A DNA stretch of 64,000 nucleotides, taken from Haloplasma contractile SSD-17B (lineage in GTDB: Bacteria; Bacillota_I; Bacilli_A; Haloplasmatales; Haloplasmataceae). This document shows positions 10,032-18,886 of this stretch, one piece after another. Under the pieces are notes generated by a model, which was given only the letters and a program-made list of their open reading frames with translations, was not told the DNA's origin and made no database searches. Where the stretch lies: NCBI RefSeq assembly GCF_000215935.2, contig NZ_AFNU02000003.1, forward strand, positions 124,001-188,000, read 5' to 3'. How positions within the stretch are numbered: position 1 is the stretch's first letter; each line of letters begins with the position of its first letter. The translations under genes and the position numbers were made by a program.

Positions 10032-11570
10032 ATGAACCCAAACAACCAATCAATGTGGTTAAACTCAATAAAGAAAAAAGACTATCCACCTTTAAGTCAA
10101 AAACATGAGACAGATCTTGTGATCGTTGGTGGTGGGATTACAGGAATTACATTAGCCTACTTATTAAAGAAAGAACAAATTAATTTTACACTAGTCGATG
10201 CCAACGAGTTTTTTAGTAAAACAACAGCCCATACAACAGCAAAAATCACGTCACAACATAGTTTAATTTATGATGAATTAATAAACACGTTTGGAGAAGA
10301 CAAAGCTAGACTCTATGCTGAATCTAATGAACAAGCAATTGATTTAATTGAATCCATAATTAAAGAACTAGATATCAAATGTAACTTTGAACGATTACCC
10401 GCATATGTGTATACAGATGATGAATCAGAGACTAAAAAGATTAAGAAGGAAGTAGAAGCTGCAAAACGAGTTGGGATTGATGCAAGTTTAGAAACCGATA
10501 TTGGTTTACCGTTTGACATTTTAAATGCTGTAAAATTCAATAATCAAGCCGAATTTCATCCTTTAAAGTATTTGGTGGCATTACTCCAACAGATTGATGA
10601 CGGTAATACACCACTCTTTGAACATACATTAATTGAGTCTTTAAAGGAAGAAGAAATCGAAGAAGATGGTATAACCTATAAAAAAAATATTCTAACGACT
10701 CATCAGGGACATGAAATTCACGCTAAGAAAGTAGTCATTGCATCACACTTCCCATTTTATGATGGATTTGGACTTTATTTCACTAAATTAATACCTACAC
10801 GTTCCTACATTGTATGTGCAGAAACTAAACGAAAACTACCTAAAGGGATGTATATTTCTTCAAAGAAACCGATCCGTTCGTTAAGAACTCATAAATCAAA
10901 TGATAAAGAATATATTCTTTTTGCAGGTGAAAATCATAAAACAGGGCATAGTCCTAATACTGAAGATCATTACTCAAATTTAATAAATTTCGGAAACACT
11001 CATTTTAATATAACTAGTACACCATATAAGTGGTCGACACAAGATTATTACACACTCGATCATGTTCCCTATATTGGAAATCTTACCGAAAAGCACGACA
11101 CGATATATGTCGCTACCGGGTACGGCAAATGGGGAATGACGAATAGTACAGTAGCTGCTATTTTATTAAAAGACCTATTAACAAACAAAGACAATCCATG
11201 GACGTCACTTTATACACCTTCTAGGGCAACAACACTAGAATCAGCAAAGAACTTTGTAGCACAAAATTTACATGTCGCAAAAGAATTTATTAAAGGTAAA
11301 GTTACACCTGGCTCACTAAATATTGATTTAGAAATAGATGAGTCCAAAGTCATTTCAATTAAAGGCAAGAGTTATGGTGCATACAAGGATAAAAATGGTG
11401 ATGTCTATATCCGTGATATTACCTGTACCCATCTAGGCTGTGAGTGCATGTGGAATCAAGCAGAACGAACCTGGGATTGCCCATGTCATGGTTCCCGATA
11501 TGACTATACTGGTAAAGTAGTCGATGAACCTGCATTAAAACATCTCAAACCATTAGAAATAGATGAATAG
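10032..11570 (+). CDS. FAD-dependent oxidoreductase with C-terminal Rieske [2Fe-2S] domain (YhfW-like)
   Basis: A 512-residue two-domain protein. Residues about 27-60 form the dinucleotide-binding fold ([16 protein letters not shown]) of a D-amino-acid-oxidase-type flavoprotein; the segment [12 protein letters not shown] near residue 360 is the second FAD contact. Residues about 425-512 are a Rieske domain with CTHLGC and CPCHGSRYD, the two Cys-His pairs that hold the cluster. The architecture matches Bacillus YhfW, whose substrate is unknown to me. It is one of few plus-strand genes here, with a clear GGAGGT site six bases before the ATG, and it stands alone. Confidence 0.88.
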   Translation: MNPNNQSMWLNSIKKKDYPPLSQKHETDLVIVGGGITGITLAYLLKKEQINFTLVDANEFFSKTTAHTTAKITSQHSLIYDELINTFGEDKARLYAESNEQAIDLIESIIKELDIKCNFERLPAYVYTDDESETKKIKKEVEAAKRVGIDASLETDIGLPFDILNAVKFNNQAEFHPLKYLVALLQQIDDGNTPLFEHTLIESLKEEEIEEDGITYKKNILTTHQGHEIHAKKVVIASHFPFYDGFGLYFTKLIPTRSYIVCAETKRKLPKGMYISSKKPIRSLRTHKSNDKEYILFAGENHKTGHSPNTEDHYSNLINFGNTHFNITSTPYKWSTQDYYTLDHVPYIGNLTEKHDTIYVATGYGKWGMTNSTVAAILLKDLLTNKDNPWTSLYTPSRATTLESAKNFVAQNLHVAKEFIKGKVTPGSLNIDLEIDESKVISIKGKSYGAYKDKNGDVYIRDITCTHLGCECMWNQAERTWDCPCHGSRYDYTGKVVDEPALKHLKPLEIDE

Positions 11571-11869
11571 TCACGTAATCTATAGTAGATAATTCATTGA
11601 ACACTTTGTTAAAAAACTTTTTTAATAAATTAATTGATTCTTGCATAATTATGGAATATTATACCTATACTATAAACTGTATTTTAAAAATATTTAATAT
11701 CTAAAATTTAACATTTAAATGTAAAATTTTTCTTGTGTTTTTAAAATATTACTGATAGAATTACTCTATAAACATAGGTTAATATTTTAGAACTCTAATA
11801 CCCCCTCCTTCTGTTACTATAGGGGATAAGAGACCAGTCTAAATATTACCCCAAAAAGAAGGAGGTTTA
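11571..11869. other. AT-rich intergenic region without a gene
   Basis: About 300 bp between the Rieske oxidoreductase and the zinc-ribbon gene. It probably holds the promoter of the latter; a C-run/G-run pair (ccccc near 11802, gggg near 11821) could form a weak hairpin in its leader. No ORF with a ribosome binding site was seen. Confidence 0.3.
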
Positions 11870-11872
11870 ATG

Positions 11873-12058
11873 ATGGCTGACAAGACAATTGTTTGTAAAG
11901 ATTGTAGTGAAGGATTCACATTTACTGAAGGTGAACAAGAATTTTACAAGGAAAAAGGATTTGAAAATGATCCTGTAAGATGTACTGATTGTAGACAAAA
12001 AAGAAAAACACAACGAAACAACCGTAGTAATAACCGCAGTTATAATAACCGTTATTAG
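11873..12058 (+). CDS. Small zinc-ribbon protein
   Basis: A 61-residue protein with two CxxC knuckles, CKDC near the N-terminus and CTDC near residue 38, plus the segment FTEGEQEFYKEKGF that is typical of the small zinc-binding family often annotated as zinc-ribbon or cytochrome-c-like protein. The C-terminus is a basic Arg/Asn tail that could bind nucleic acid. The second of two adjacent ATGs is chosen because it is seven bases from a perfect GGAGG; the first is only four bases away. A strong terminator follows directly. Confidence 0.82.
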   Translation: MADKTIVCKDCSEGFTFTEGEQEFYKEKGFENDPVRCTDCRQKRKTQRNNRSNNRSYNNRY

Positions 12059-12065
12059 TACATCT

Positions 12066-12096
12066 AAAAGAGAGGATTTCAATCCTCTCTTTTTTG
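12066..12096 (+). terminator. Rho-independent terminator of the zinc-ribbon gene
   Basis: Hairpin agagagg-type stem (aaaagagaggatt / aatcctctctttttt) with a short loop and a T6 tail, eight bases past the stop codon. Confidence 0.93.
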
Positions 12097-12202
12097 TATC
12101 TATAAAAATATAATCTAAAGACTCTTTAAAATAAATGTTGATTTGATAAGTAATTTAAATAACAATAGAAGGAGTCGTTCGATAGTAACGTTAACACTAT
12201 GT

Positions 12203-12243
12203 AAAAAAAGCAGTGAATTTAATTTAATAAGTCTCTGCTTTTT
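12203..12243 (-). terminator. Terminator downstream of the small membrane protein gene
   Basis: The stem aaaaaaagcag (12203-12213) pairs with ctgcttttt (12235-12243) around a 21-base AT-rich loop. It can work in either direction and lies just past the stop at 12258. Confidence 0.6.
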
Positions 12244-12257
12244 GTATTTATTATCTA

Positions 12258-12668
12258 TTAATTTTTATCTAACTCATATCTAATAAAAATCACATCACTT
12301 ATTGACAATTGTGTAATTTGTGCAACACGCTCTATTGAGACGTTCTTTTTAAGGTTATGAATGGCACTTATACGCATCGCTTTTAATTGCTTTTGTTTTC
12401 TTTTATGATAAAAATAGATCGCATTACATAAAATTAATCCAATAAAACCTGTAATATAGATTATTCTTCCGAGTCTAAATCTTGATAAATTAATAGAAAG
12501 ACCACCATTCATTTTTGTGACTGAATTTTGATAAGTAGGGTAAGGATTTTCGAAATATTGATCTACTTCGTAAAACCCTTTAACGATTAATCCTGTAAAT
12601 AGGATTAAAAAAAGTAGGTATAAAAGTAGATAAAGTTTTTCTTGTTTTTTTGAACTTAAAACACTCAT
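12258..12668 (-). CDS. Small two-helix membrane protein, unknown function
   Basis: 136 residues from the chosen ATG at 12668, which has a GGGAGG site six bases upstream; longer in-frame starts lack one. Two hydrophobic helices are present (LYLLLYLLFLILFTGLIV and IIYITGFIGLILCNAIYF), followed by a basic stretch (HKRKQKQLK) and a soluble tail (about residues 105-136) with a helix-turn-helix-like pattern, SIERVAQITQLSISDVIFI. I do not recognise a family. A membrane-tethered sensor or regulator is possible but unproven. Confidence 0.6.
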   Translation of the reverse strand: MSVLSSKKQEKLYLLLYLLFLILFTGLIVKGFYEVDQYFENPYPTYQNSVTKMNGGLSINLSRFRLGRIIYITGFIGLILCNAIYFYHKRKQKQLKAMRISAIHNLKKNVSIERVAQITQLSISDVIFIRYELDKN

Positions 12669-12782
12669 ACTAAAGCCTCCCATCATAAAGTAACAAAACC
12701 ATATTATCATAATAACTTCTAATTGTAAATTTTTACCTTTGCTTCTTACAATCAACAATCTTCTTTAACAGAGCCAAAATAA

Positions 12783-12812
12783 AAAATGCCCTATCATTTA
12801 ATAGGACATGTC
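12783..12812 (-). terminator. Terminator of the 217-residue membrane protein gene
   Basis: Minus strand ATGTCCTAT-TAAATG-ATAGGGCAT followed by six T residues, immediately after the stop codon at 12817. Confidence 0.8.
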
Positions 12813-12816
12813 ACCA

Positions 12817-13470
12817 TTAGATATTAATATTGTCGTACATATATTTAATAAGTACTATAATCTTATTGTTGATGATCATAGGGAAAATAGCAGCTACACT
12901 ACTTAAAACAAAATGATAAGTAATACCTTTGGGCTCTAGTGACGAAACATCACAAACAATAAAACTAATGAAATAGATTAGCATAATAGAAAGTATAAAT
13001 GAAAGTACATCTTTCTTAGTAAATGCAACGTTATACTTAAGATTATGCTGAGTTAGATCAAAGTGATCATTCACACGCCAAGATATTAATAATAAGATAA
13101 TCAGATGAACAAATAAAACAGATATTATAAAATAGACGTATTTGCTCGTATCAAATATAAATAAATCAAATAAATGATAGTAAAGTAAGCATTGAATAAT
13201 CCATAGACTGATAATTTTATAGATTACTTTCTCCCGATTATCATCGAGTTCTACTTTAAATAAATACACTAAAGCGAATAGAGCCGAGATAATCTTAAAT
13301 GTAATAACAAATAAAGTTAACAATTCACTAAAATTTGATTCAAAGCTTAATTCAAATAACTCATCAAAAGCATAATATTTCAGTGGTTCAACCACAAATG
13401 TTAAAGCAATAAATACGAGTAGAAATAAGGACGTTTTTTTGGACGATATTGAAAGATTTAATTTTAACAT
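12817..13470 (-). CDS. Polytopic membrane protein, unknown function
   Basis: 217 residues with five or six predicted membrane helices (for example LFLLVFIALTFVVEPL, ELLTLFVITFKIISALFALVYLF, VYFIISVLFVHLIILLLI and VLSFILSIMLIYFISFIV). The ATG at 13470 follows a good AAGGAGGC site. The DNA is very AT-rich, more so than the housekeeping neighbours, and no family is recognised. It is convergent in context with small membrane genes and next to the structured RNA and the HTH regulator, so this stretch looks like accessory DNA. Confidence 0.6.
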   Translation of the reverse strand: MLKLNLSISSKKTSLFLLVFIALTFVVEPLKYYAFDELFELSFESNFSELLTLFVITFKIISALFALVYLFKVELDDNREKVIYKIISLWIIQCLLYYHLFDLFIFDTSKYVYFIISVLFVHLIILLLISWRVNDHFDLTQHNLKYNVAFTKKDVLSFILSIMLIYFISFIVCDVSSLEPKGITYHFVLSSVAAIFPMIINNKIIVLIKYMYDNINI

Positions 13471-13667
13471 AATAATGCCTCCTTTTATTATTTACCTACT
13501 CTATCATATGAAATAAAAGGAAGCATCATATCTAATTGATTCATATAAAGGTATTTTTGCTATTTTTTTACAGATATTATTCGTATATTTAAGCATAAAA
13601 AAAGCATCTTCCCCAAGATACTTTTTCAAACAAACTAATAATTATTCCTTAAACTTTTACTTAATAA

Positions 13668-13696
13668 TTCAAATCACCAAAAAAATTTGGTATAAT
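13668..13696 (+). promoter_or_regulatory. SigA-type promoter of the 13.7-kb structured RNA
   Basis: TTCAAA (13668-13673), a 17-bp spacer, and a perfect TATAAT (13691-13696). Transcription would start near 13703, exactly where the first stable hairpin begins. Confidence 0.7.
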
Positions 13697-13702
13697 TAGT
13701 AT

Positions 13703-13885
13703 TCAGGGTGAGCATGACGTTAATCTTGCTCAAGCCCTGAAAGAAGAAATAAAGAAACAGAATAAAAAAACAAGTTTTAGAAGGGTAATGCCCGAACACA
13801 GGTGAAGACTAGTTTAAATCCATGGGAAGATCCCGCCGTTGTCTAGTAACTGACAAAGTGTAATTACTAGATACGTTAGAAAAAA
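13703..13885 (+). ncRNA. Candidate structured non-coding RNA, class not assigned
   Basis: The transcript would begin with a strong composite hairpin (cagggtgagca at 13704-13714 pairing with tgctcaagccctg at 13727-13739). After an A-rich linker comes a G/C-rich folded region: gggtaatgccc, gggaagatccc, and a long-range pair actag (about 13808-13812) with ctagt. This segment is far richer in GC than its surroundings and contains no ORF on the plus strand. Parts such as gatcccgccgttgt recall the core of cobalamin riboswitches, but the order of elements is not convincing. The raiA-motif RNA of Bacillota is another possibility of similar size, which I cannot confirm. It lies upstream of an HTH-TPR regulator. 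Confidence 0.6.
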
Positions 13886-13925
13886 CAGTTTTAATGAGAA
13901 CATCATAAGTAGGTTTTTCATACAT
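13809..13925 (-). CDS. Possible 38-residue small protein antisense to the structured RNA
   Basis: On the minus strand an ATG at 13925 is preceded five bases away by a full GGAGGTGA ribosome binding site and opens a 38-codon frame (MYEKPTYDVLIKTV... ending ...RDLPMDLN). It overlaps the 3' half of the structured RNA. The strength of the ribosome binding site is the only support. A chance match, or pairing between this cacctcc and the downstream gggaggt, is equally plausible. Confidence 0.3.
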   Translation of the reverse strand: MYEKPTYDVLIKTVFSNVSSNYTLSVTRQRRDLPMDLN

Positions 13926-14014
13926 GTCACCTCCACTGGTTCGTACTATCTATATTATCAGAAAAACATTACCCTGTAAATTGACTAATTAGTCCGATTT
14001 GGGAGGTATTTACA

Positions 14015-14962
14015 ATGAAAACGTTAACAGACCAAGAAAAAAACAAGATGTTTGGTAACTATCTATATGAGATGAGAAAGCAAAGGGGACTTACTCAGGA
14101 GAAGTTGGCTAACAATATCTGCGATCCTAGGCAGATTTATCGATACGAAAAAGGTAGGAGTCTACCCTCTGCTCAAAAAATGTTTCTAATGTCTGAGCGA
14201 TTAGGTGTTGACTTAATGAACTTTTTTGAACAATTTGAAATCAACAACTACCGCATGCTTTCAGAACTTAAACAAAAAATAGAAGTTTGCTTTTATAAGA
14301 ATGATTTCAAGACCCCACTAAACCTTATTAAAGAGCTTGACGATAAATTAGAGTATCTCACTGATAAAAATATTCAATATTATCTATGGGTAAAATCAAG
14401 TTGTTTATATAGAACAGGGGATAATTATGATGAAGTTATTAAAAATATTAATAAGGCTCTAAACAAGACCTATATAAAAGAAGTTAAGACCCTTACAACT
14501 CAAGAGGTTAATTTATTGAACCTAAAGGCAATTATCCTAATGGAAAACAATCAAGATGATCACGCAGTTGAAATATGGAATTTAATTTTGGATAAAACTG
14601 ACCTAACGTTTAGTGATGAATTAGAAAAATTACTACCAAAGATTTTTTATAACTTATCTTATATTTATAGAAAGAATAAACAATTTGATCTTGCAATCTC
14701 TTTTAGCCAAAAGGGAATTGATTATTGTATTAATCAAGGTATTTTACTTGGACTAGCTTATCTCTATTATAACAATGGTCTTTCGAAGTTAGCATCTAAC
14801 CGTAAAGATGAAGGAATTGAGTCCATAATCAGGACATTTCAATTATTAAAGATTGAAAATAATACAAATGTAATTAAACTCTTTAGGACTGGTTTAAAGG
14901 AAGACTTTGATTTAAATATTGACGATTATCTCTCATGCAAAAAAGGCTATACCACTTCCTAA
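14015..14962 (+). CDS. HTH (Xre-type) transcriptional regulator with C-terminal TPR-like helices
   Basis: 315 residues. Residues about 12-70 are a Xre-type helix-turn-helix (YEMRKQRGLTQEKLANNI, IYRYEKGRSLPSAQ). The remaining 240 residues are helical repeats of the TPR kind seen in Rgg/PlcR-type quorum regulators (for example YNLSYIYRKNKQFDLAISF). Peptide binding is typical of that architecture, but no signal-peptide gene is visible next to it. The ATG at 14015 has a GGGAGGT site. An upstream acctcc at 13929-13934 is complementary to that site and could mask it in a longer transcript. Confidence 0.78.
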   Translation: MKTLTDQEKNKMFGNYLYEMRKQRGLTQEKLANNICDPRQIYRYEKGRSLPSAQKMFLMSERLGVDLMNFFEQFEINNYRMLSELKQKIEVCFYKNDFKTPLNLIKELDDKLEYLTDKNIQYYLWVKSSCLYRTGDNYDEVIKNINKALNKTYIKEVKTLTTQEVNLLNLKAIILMENNQDDHAVEIWNLILDKTDLTFSDELEKLLPKIFYNLSYIYRKNKQFDLAISFSQKGIDYCINQGILLGLAYLYYNNGLSKLASNRKDEGIESIIRTFQLLKIENNTNVIKLFRTGLKEDFDLNIDDYLSCKKGYTTS

Positions 14963-14982
14963 CAAGTGATATAGCCTTTTTT
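14941..14982 (+). terminator. Bidirectional terminator between the HTH regulator and htrA
   Basis: A long stem (aaggctataccactt with aagtgatatagcctt) overlaps the regulator's stop codon and is flanked by A and T tracts. It serves the plus-strand regulator and could also terminate the minus-strand protease gene. Confidence 0.9.
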
Positions 14983-14996
14983 ATATTTATTGTTTT

Positions 14997-16133
14997 TTAT
15001 TCATTTGGGTGTTCTTTTAAAGTGATTTGGATCTCGAGTTCTACACCATTTCTATAGACAGTTAACGTAATGGTATCAGAAACTCGCGATTGTAATAAAT
15101 GCTCTCTCAATTCTCTAAAGGTATCAACTTGCTCATTATTATATCCCACAATAATATCGCCTACCTTTAAGTTGCTATCAGAAACACTAGAACCATCATA
15201 AATCGCACCTACATACACACCACGATTAATTGAATCTGGAATATCAGTAGAACCAGATTGCTTTATTGCTAAAACATCATTTCCAGAAATCCCTAAAAAT
15301 GGTCGAATTATTTCACCTTTTTCTTCTAACTCAGCAGTAATTCGTTTCACTAAGTTAGATGGAATTGCAAATCCAATATTTGATACCGCATCTTTTACGA
15401 TTTTCATGTTATTGATCCCAATGACGTTTCCATTGATATCAAATAGTGCTCCACCACTATTTCCAGGACTAATTGCTGCATCGTGTTGCAATAAATTTGC
15501 TTCCCAATCTTGAATACCATCAGCATCCGTATCCATACTAATATAACGCGTTAAGCCTGATACAACTCCCATTGTAACTGAACCAAAAAAGTCATATCCA
15601 TCCGGGTTACCGATTGCTAATACTAATTGACCTCGTTCAATATTGTCCGAGTTTCCTAGTTTTGCAATCTTTAAGTCTTCACGAGAGGAAAACTTAATGA
15701 CCGCTACATCGGTCTTCTTATCTTGACCTACAAGAATTGCTTTAATGTATTCACCTGTCTCAAGTACCGCATAAATTTCCTCTGCATCATTAATAACATG
15801 TTCATTCGTAACAGCGTAATACATTCCTTGCTGCTTTTTATAAATAACACCAGACCCCGTACCGAATTCTTTTACCTTTGAATCTCTAGGATCAGTTTGA
15901 AAGTTCGATACCCCAATGACTGATCTAGCGTTTTCATCAACGACAGCCGTTAACATATCTTCAATATTAACAACATCATTTACAACATCCCGTTTAAATT
16001 CTCTTTTAACTTCTTCGAGTAATTCTGCCTTTATATCTTCAATTGTAGCGTTATAATAGTTCTCTGCCTCATTTTTAATGCCACAACCTACTAATGTAAG
16101 GCTTAAGAATAAAATTAAAATTATTTTTTTCAT
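14997..16133 (-). CDS. HtrA/DegP-like serine protease, lipoprotein
   Basis: 378 residues. The N-terminus has a lipoprotein signal ending LTLVGC (lipid-attachment Cys about residue 17), so the protein is expected on the outer face of the membrane; Bacillus HtrA uses a membrane helix instead. The chymotrypsin-fold protease domain shows His112 (TNEHVIND), Asp142 (KKTDVAVIKF) and Ser226 (SPGNSGGAL), a complete triad. A PDZ domain covers about residues 280-375 (VGDIIVGYNNEQVD). The role would be quality control of exported proteins. It is transcribed alone. Confidence 0.92.
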   Translation of the reverse strand: MKKIILILFLSLTLVGCGIKNEAENYYNATIEDIKAELLEEVKREFKRDVVNDVVNIEDMLTAVVDENARSVIGVSNFQTDPRDSKVKEFGTGSGVIYKKQQGMYYAVTNEHVINDAEEIYAVLETGEYIKAILVGQDKKTDVAVIKFSSREDLKIAKLGNSDNIERGQLVLAIGNPDGYDFFGSVTMGVVSGLTRYISMDTDADGIQDWEANLLQHDAAISPGNSGGALFDINGNVIGINNMKIVKDAVSNIGFAIPSNLVKRITAELEEKGEIIRPFLGISGNDVLAIKQSGSTDIPDSINRGVYVGAIYDGSSVSDSNLKVGDIIVGYNNEQVDTFRELREHLLQSRVSDTITLTVYRNGVELEIQITLKEHPNE

Positions 16134-16311
16134 TCCTAAAACCTCCCTTAATATATTTATATCTTTTTAATTATATCATAAAGTAAAATAATGTAACAGT
16201 ATATCTTACTCTATAACGTTCTAATACAGAATGATTATAGCAGTAAATTATGAAGTTCTTGTGAGAAAATACATTAATAGCTATAATTTCATATCTAGAA
16301 CCATTTGAATA

Positions 16312-16341
16312 AAAAAATGACCCACCAAATTGGCAAGTCAC
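16312..16341 (-). terminator. Terminator of obgE
   Basis: Minus strand hairpin (GTGACTTGCC-AATTT-GGTGGGTCAT, imperfect) followed by seven T residues, 15 bp past the obgE stop. Confidence 0.7.
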
Positions 16342-16355
16342 CTTTAAATATCTTT

Positions 16356-17639
16356 TTATTCGATAAATTCAAATTCAAAGTTAATAACCCGTACGACGTC
16401 ACCATTCTTAACTCCATGTTCTCGTAGTGCCTCATCAACACCCATTTGGCGTAATTGACGTGAAAAACGTTTTATGGATTCATAGTGATCAAAGTTTGTC
16501 ATTTTAACTAACTTCTCAAGTTTTTCTCCATAAACTTCATAAACATTATCATCGGCCAAACGAATCTCAAATGGTTTTTCCTCTGCTTCGAATTTATAGA
16601 CAACGCGATCTTCAAATTCTTCTTCTTCAAATAATGGAATTTCCTCTGATACATCGAGTAAATCTGCTACTTTAAATAGTAATTCGCGTAATCCATCACG
16701 TGTATATGATGAGATTGGAACCACTTCAAAGTCTTCACCAATCTTCTCTTGGAATTTCTTTAAATTCGCTTCTGATTCAGGTAAATCCATTTTATTAGCA
16801 GCAACAATCTGTGGGCGCTTCATTAGATTATACTTATATGAAGCTAACTCTTCATTAATCTTAACAAAATCATCATATGGTTCACGGCCCTCAGAACCCG
16901 ACATATCAACCACATGTACAATAACACGAGTTCGTTCAATATGTCTTAGAAATTGTATTCCAAGTCCTGTTCCTTTCGATGCACCCTCTATAAGTCCTGG
17001 TAAATCAGCCATTACAAACGAACGTCCATCTTCTACTGAGACAACCCCTAGATTAGGTACTAACGTTGTAAAATGATACGCTGCAATTTTAGGTTTAGCT
17101 GCTGTTACTGTTGAAATCAGGGTAGACTTACCCACTGATGGAAATCCAACGAGTCCAACATCAGCTAGGACTTTAAGTTCAACACGAATCTCTCGTTCAA
17201 CACCTGGCTCACCATTTTCACTGATTTCAGGAGCAGTGTTACGTGATGAAACAAAGCGCATATTTCCTCTACCGCCACGACCACCTTTTGCAATCACCGC
17301 TTCTTGACCATGTTCAGTTAAGTCGGCAATTACTTTATCAGTTTCCTGGTCATATACAGTGGTACCTTGTGGGACTTTAACGATTAAATCGTCTGCATTT
17401 TTTCCATGTTGATGCTTAGGCCTACCATTTTCACCTTCTGGTGCTTTTAAGTGTTTTTGGAAACGAAGGTCCATTAAAGTAGATAATCCTTCATCCACTT
17501 TAAAGATAATACTTCCTCCGTTCCCGCCATCTCCACCAGCAGGACCACCTTTATCTATAAATTTTTCTCTCCAAAAGGCAACGATTCCATCGCCACCATT
17601 TCCGGCTTTTATTTTAATTTTGACCTCATCTACAAACAT
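16356..17639 (-). CDS. obgE: GTPase ObgE/CgtA
   Basis: A 427-residue essential GTPase involved in 50S assembly and stress control. The glycine-rich Obg fold occupies about residues 1-158 ([29 protein letters not shown]). The G domain has [10 protein letters not shown] (G1), DLPGLIEG (G3) and NKMDLP (G4). A C-terminal OCT domain follows (about 345-427). In B. subtilis obg is followed by spo0B; here the next gene is rpmA, and spo0B is missing from the gap. Confidence 0.97.
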   Translation of the reverse strand: MFVDEVKIKIKAGNGGDGIVAFWREKFIDKGGPAGGDGGNGGSIIFKVDEGLSTLMDLRFQKHLKAPEGENGRPKHQHGKNADDLIVKVPQGTTVYDQETDKVIADLTEHGQEAVIAKGGRGGRGNMRFVSSRNTAPEISENGEPGVEREIRVELKVLADVGLVGFPSVGKSTLISTVTAAKPKIAAYHFTTLVPNLGVVSVEDGRSFVMADLPGLIEGASKGTGLGIQFLRHIERTRVIVHVVDMSGSEGREPYDDFVKINEELASYKYNLMKRPQIVAANKMDLPESEANLKKFQEKIGEDFEVVPISSYTRDGLRELLFKVADLLDVSEEIPLFEEEEFEDRVVYKFEAEEKPFEIRLADDNVYEVYGEKLEKLVKMTNFDHYESIKRFSRQLRQMGVDEALREHGVKNGDVVRVINFEFEFIE

Positions 17640-17770
17640 TTTAACACCTCTTTAGTTTGTCCACTACTATATATAGTATGTTTCTATTCTATTGTATTTA
17701 TTATAGCAATTAGTTCTATTTTTTATTAGTTTGTGTTATTAGTTACATTATACTAGTAAAAGTCTTCACA

Positions 17771-17803
17771 CAAAAAAGAAAGCCCTGAAGAAACAGGGCT
17801 TAA
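17771..17803 (-). terminator. Terminator of the rplU-prp-rpmA operon
   Basis: Minus strand AAGCCCTG-TTTCTT-CAGGGCTT followed by a T-rich tail, 12 bp past rpmA. Confidence 0.92.
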
Positions 17804-17814
17804 GTAGTTAATAT

Positions 17815-18096
17815 TTATTCAGGGTAAACAGAAACACGTTTCTTATCTCTACCCCATCTTTCGTATTTTACGATTCCATCAACTTTAGCGAATAATGTAT
17901 CGTCTCCACCACGTCCTACATTTTCACCAGGGTGAATTTTTGTACCACGTTGACGATATAAAATAGATCCGGCTAATGTATATTGTCCGTCTGATTTCTT
18001 CGCTCCTAAACGTTTTGATTCAGAATCACGACCGTTCTTCGTCGAACCAACACCCTTTTTAGATGCGAATAATTGAATATTTAATACGAATTTCAT
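17815..18096 (-). CDS. rpmA: 50S ribosomal protein L27
   Basis: 93 residues with the conserved core [29 protein letters not shown] and [10 protein letters not shown]. Like other Bacillota L27 proteins it has an N-terminal extension ([11 protein letters not shown]) that must be cut after LFA to expose the peptidyl-transferase arm. The protease for this, Prp, is encoded by the adjacent gene. Confidence 0.97.
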   Translation of the reverse strand: MKFVLNIQLFASKKGVGSTKNGRDSESKRLGAKKSDGQYTLAGSILYRQRGTKIHPGENVGRGGDDTLFAKVDGIVKYERWGRDKKRVSVYPE

Positions 18097-18108
18097 AGGT
18101 TACACCTC

Positions 18109-18426
18109 CTACACAATAGATATGTCCATGTATTCAGGAAAAGATTGCCACACTGTATTCAGTTGAACAACCATTGTATTTAATACTAGTTGCACTTGTG
18201 GATCATCAAAGATATCAGGAATATGAACATAACCTTCTTTAATTGTCACTTGGTCTGTGTTGTAATCAGTTAGTTCTCCTAGTGCATTCAGAGCACCTAT
18301 CACAATGCTCGATACACCAGCGCATACGACATCTTTACCGAATTCGGCAAAAAGTGCATGTCCTGAAACTTCAACATCTTTTAAATTGTCATGTCGTTTT
18401 AATTTAACTTTAATCATAGATTTCAA
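18109..18426 (-). CDS. prp: Ribosomal-processing cysteine protease Prp
   Basis: 105 residues, between rplU and rpmA as in other Bacillota (YsxB). The catalytic His is in VSGHALFAEFGKD and the catalytic Cys in VVCAGVSSI, both family signatures. Prp removes the N-terminal extension of L27, which is present in the downstream gene. It follows rplU by four bases, so the three genes are one translation-coupled operon. Confidence 0.93.
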   Translation of the reverse strand: MKSMIKVKLKRHDNLKDVEVSGHALFAEFGKDVVCAGVSSIVIGALNALGELTDYNTDQVTIKEGYVHIPDIFDDPQVQLVLNTMVVQLNTVWQSFPEYMDISIV

Positions 18427-18430
18427 CTCA

Positions 18431-18739
18431 TTATGCGTTTATTTTTTCTACGACTAGCTTTGTATAAGGCTGACGATGACCTTGTTTTCTACGGTAGTTC
18501 TTTTTAGGCTTGTATTTGAAAACAGTGATTTTCTTACCACTTCCATGCTTTTCGATTTTAGCAGTAACAGTTGCACCGTTTACTAATGGAGTACCAACTT
18601 TAGTATCGTCTCCACCAACTAAAAGAACTTCGTCAAAAATTACAACGTCTGAAACTTCTGAATCAAGTTTCTCAACGTAGATTGCTTGTCCTTCTTCAAC
18701 ACGAATTTGCTTTCCACCTGTTTTGATAATTGCGTACAT
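18431..18739 (-). CDS. rplU: 50S ribosomal protein L21
   Basis: 102 residues beginning [18 protein letters not shown], with the C-terminal [19 protein letters not shown] that is invariant in L21. It is the first gene of the rplU-prp-rpmA operon and is preceded by a candidate autoregulatory leader. Confidence 0.97.
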   Translation of the reverse strand: MYAIIKTGGKQIRVEEGQAIYVEKLDSEVSDVVIFDEVLLVGGDDTKVGTPLVNGATVTAKIEKHGSGKKITVFKYKPKKNYRRKQGHRQPYTKLVVEKINA

Positions 18740-18749
18740 AATCGCACCT

Positions 18750-18850
18750 CCTTTAATTGTTGTACTAAGACTCGCCTTTAAAGGTACGCAGACTTGCGAT
18801 TTTAAGACCTGTTAAGTGCGGTTGTAGCACTAGGTGCTAACAACATTACA
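18750..18850 (-). promoter_or_regulatory. Candidate L21 leader RNA
   Basis: Upstream of rplU the minus strand carries a roughly 100-nt segment with several short complementary blocks (for example GTTGTTAGCACC / AGTGCTACAACC and AAATCGCAAGTCTGCG). Many Bacillota have an L21-binding leader at this place. The fold was judged by eye only. Confidence 0.45.
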
Positions 18851-18886
18851 ATATTACCATACTCTAATATATTAGTCAACGTATAA

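Noticed and set aside
13703-13885. Cobalamin riboswitch
   Set aside because: Isolated blocks (ggtgaag, gatcccgccgttgt) look similar, but the aptamer elements are not in the right order, no B12-box pairing was found, and the downstream gene is an HTH regulator.
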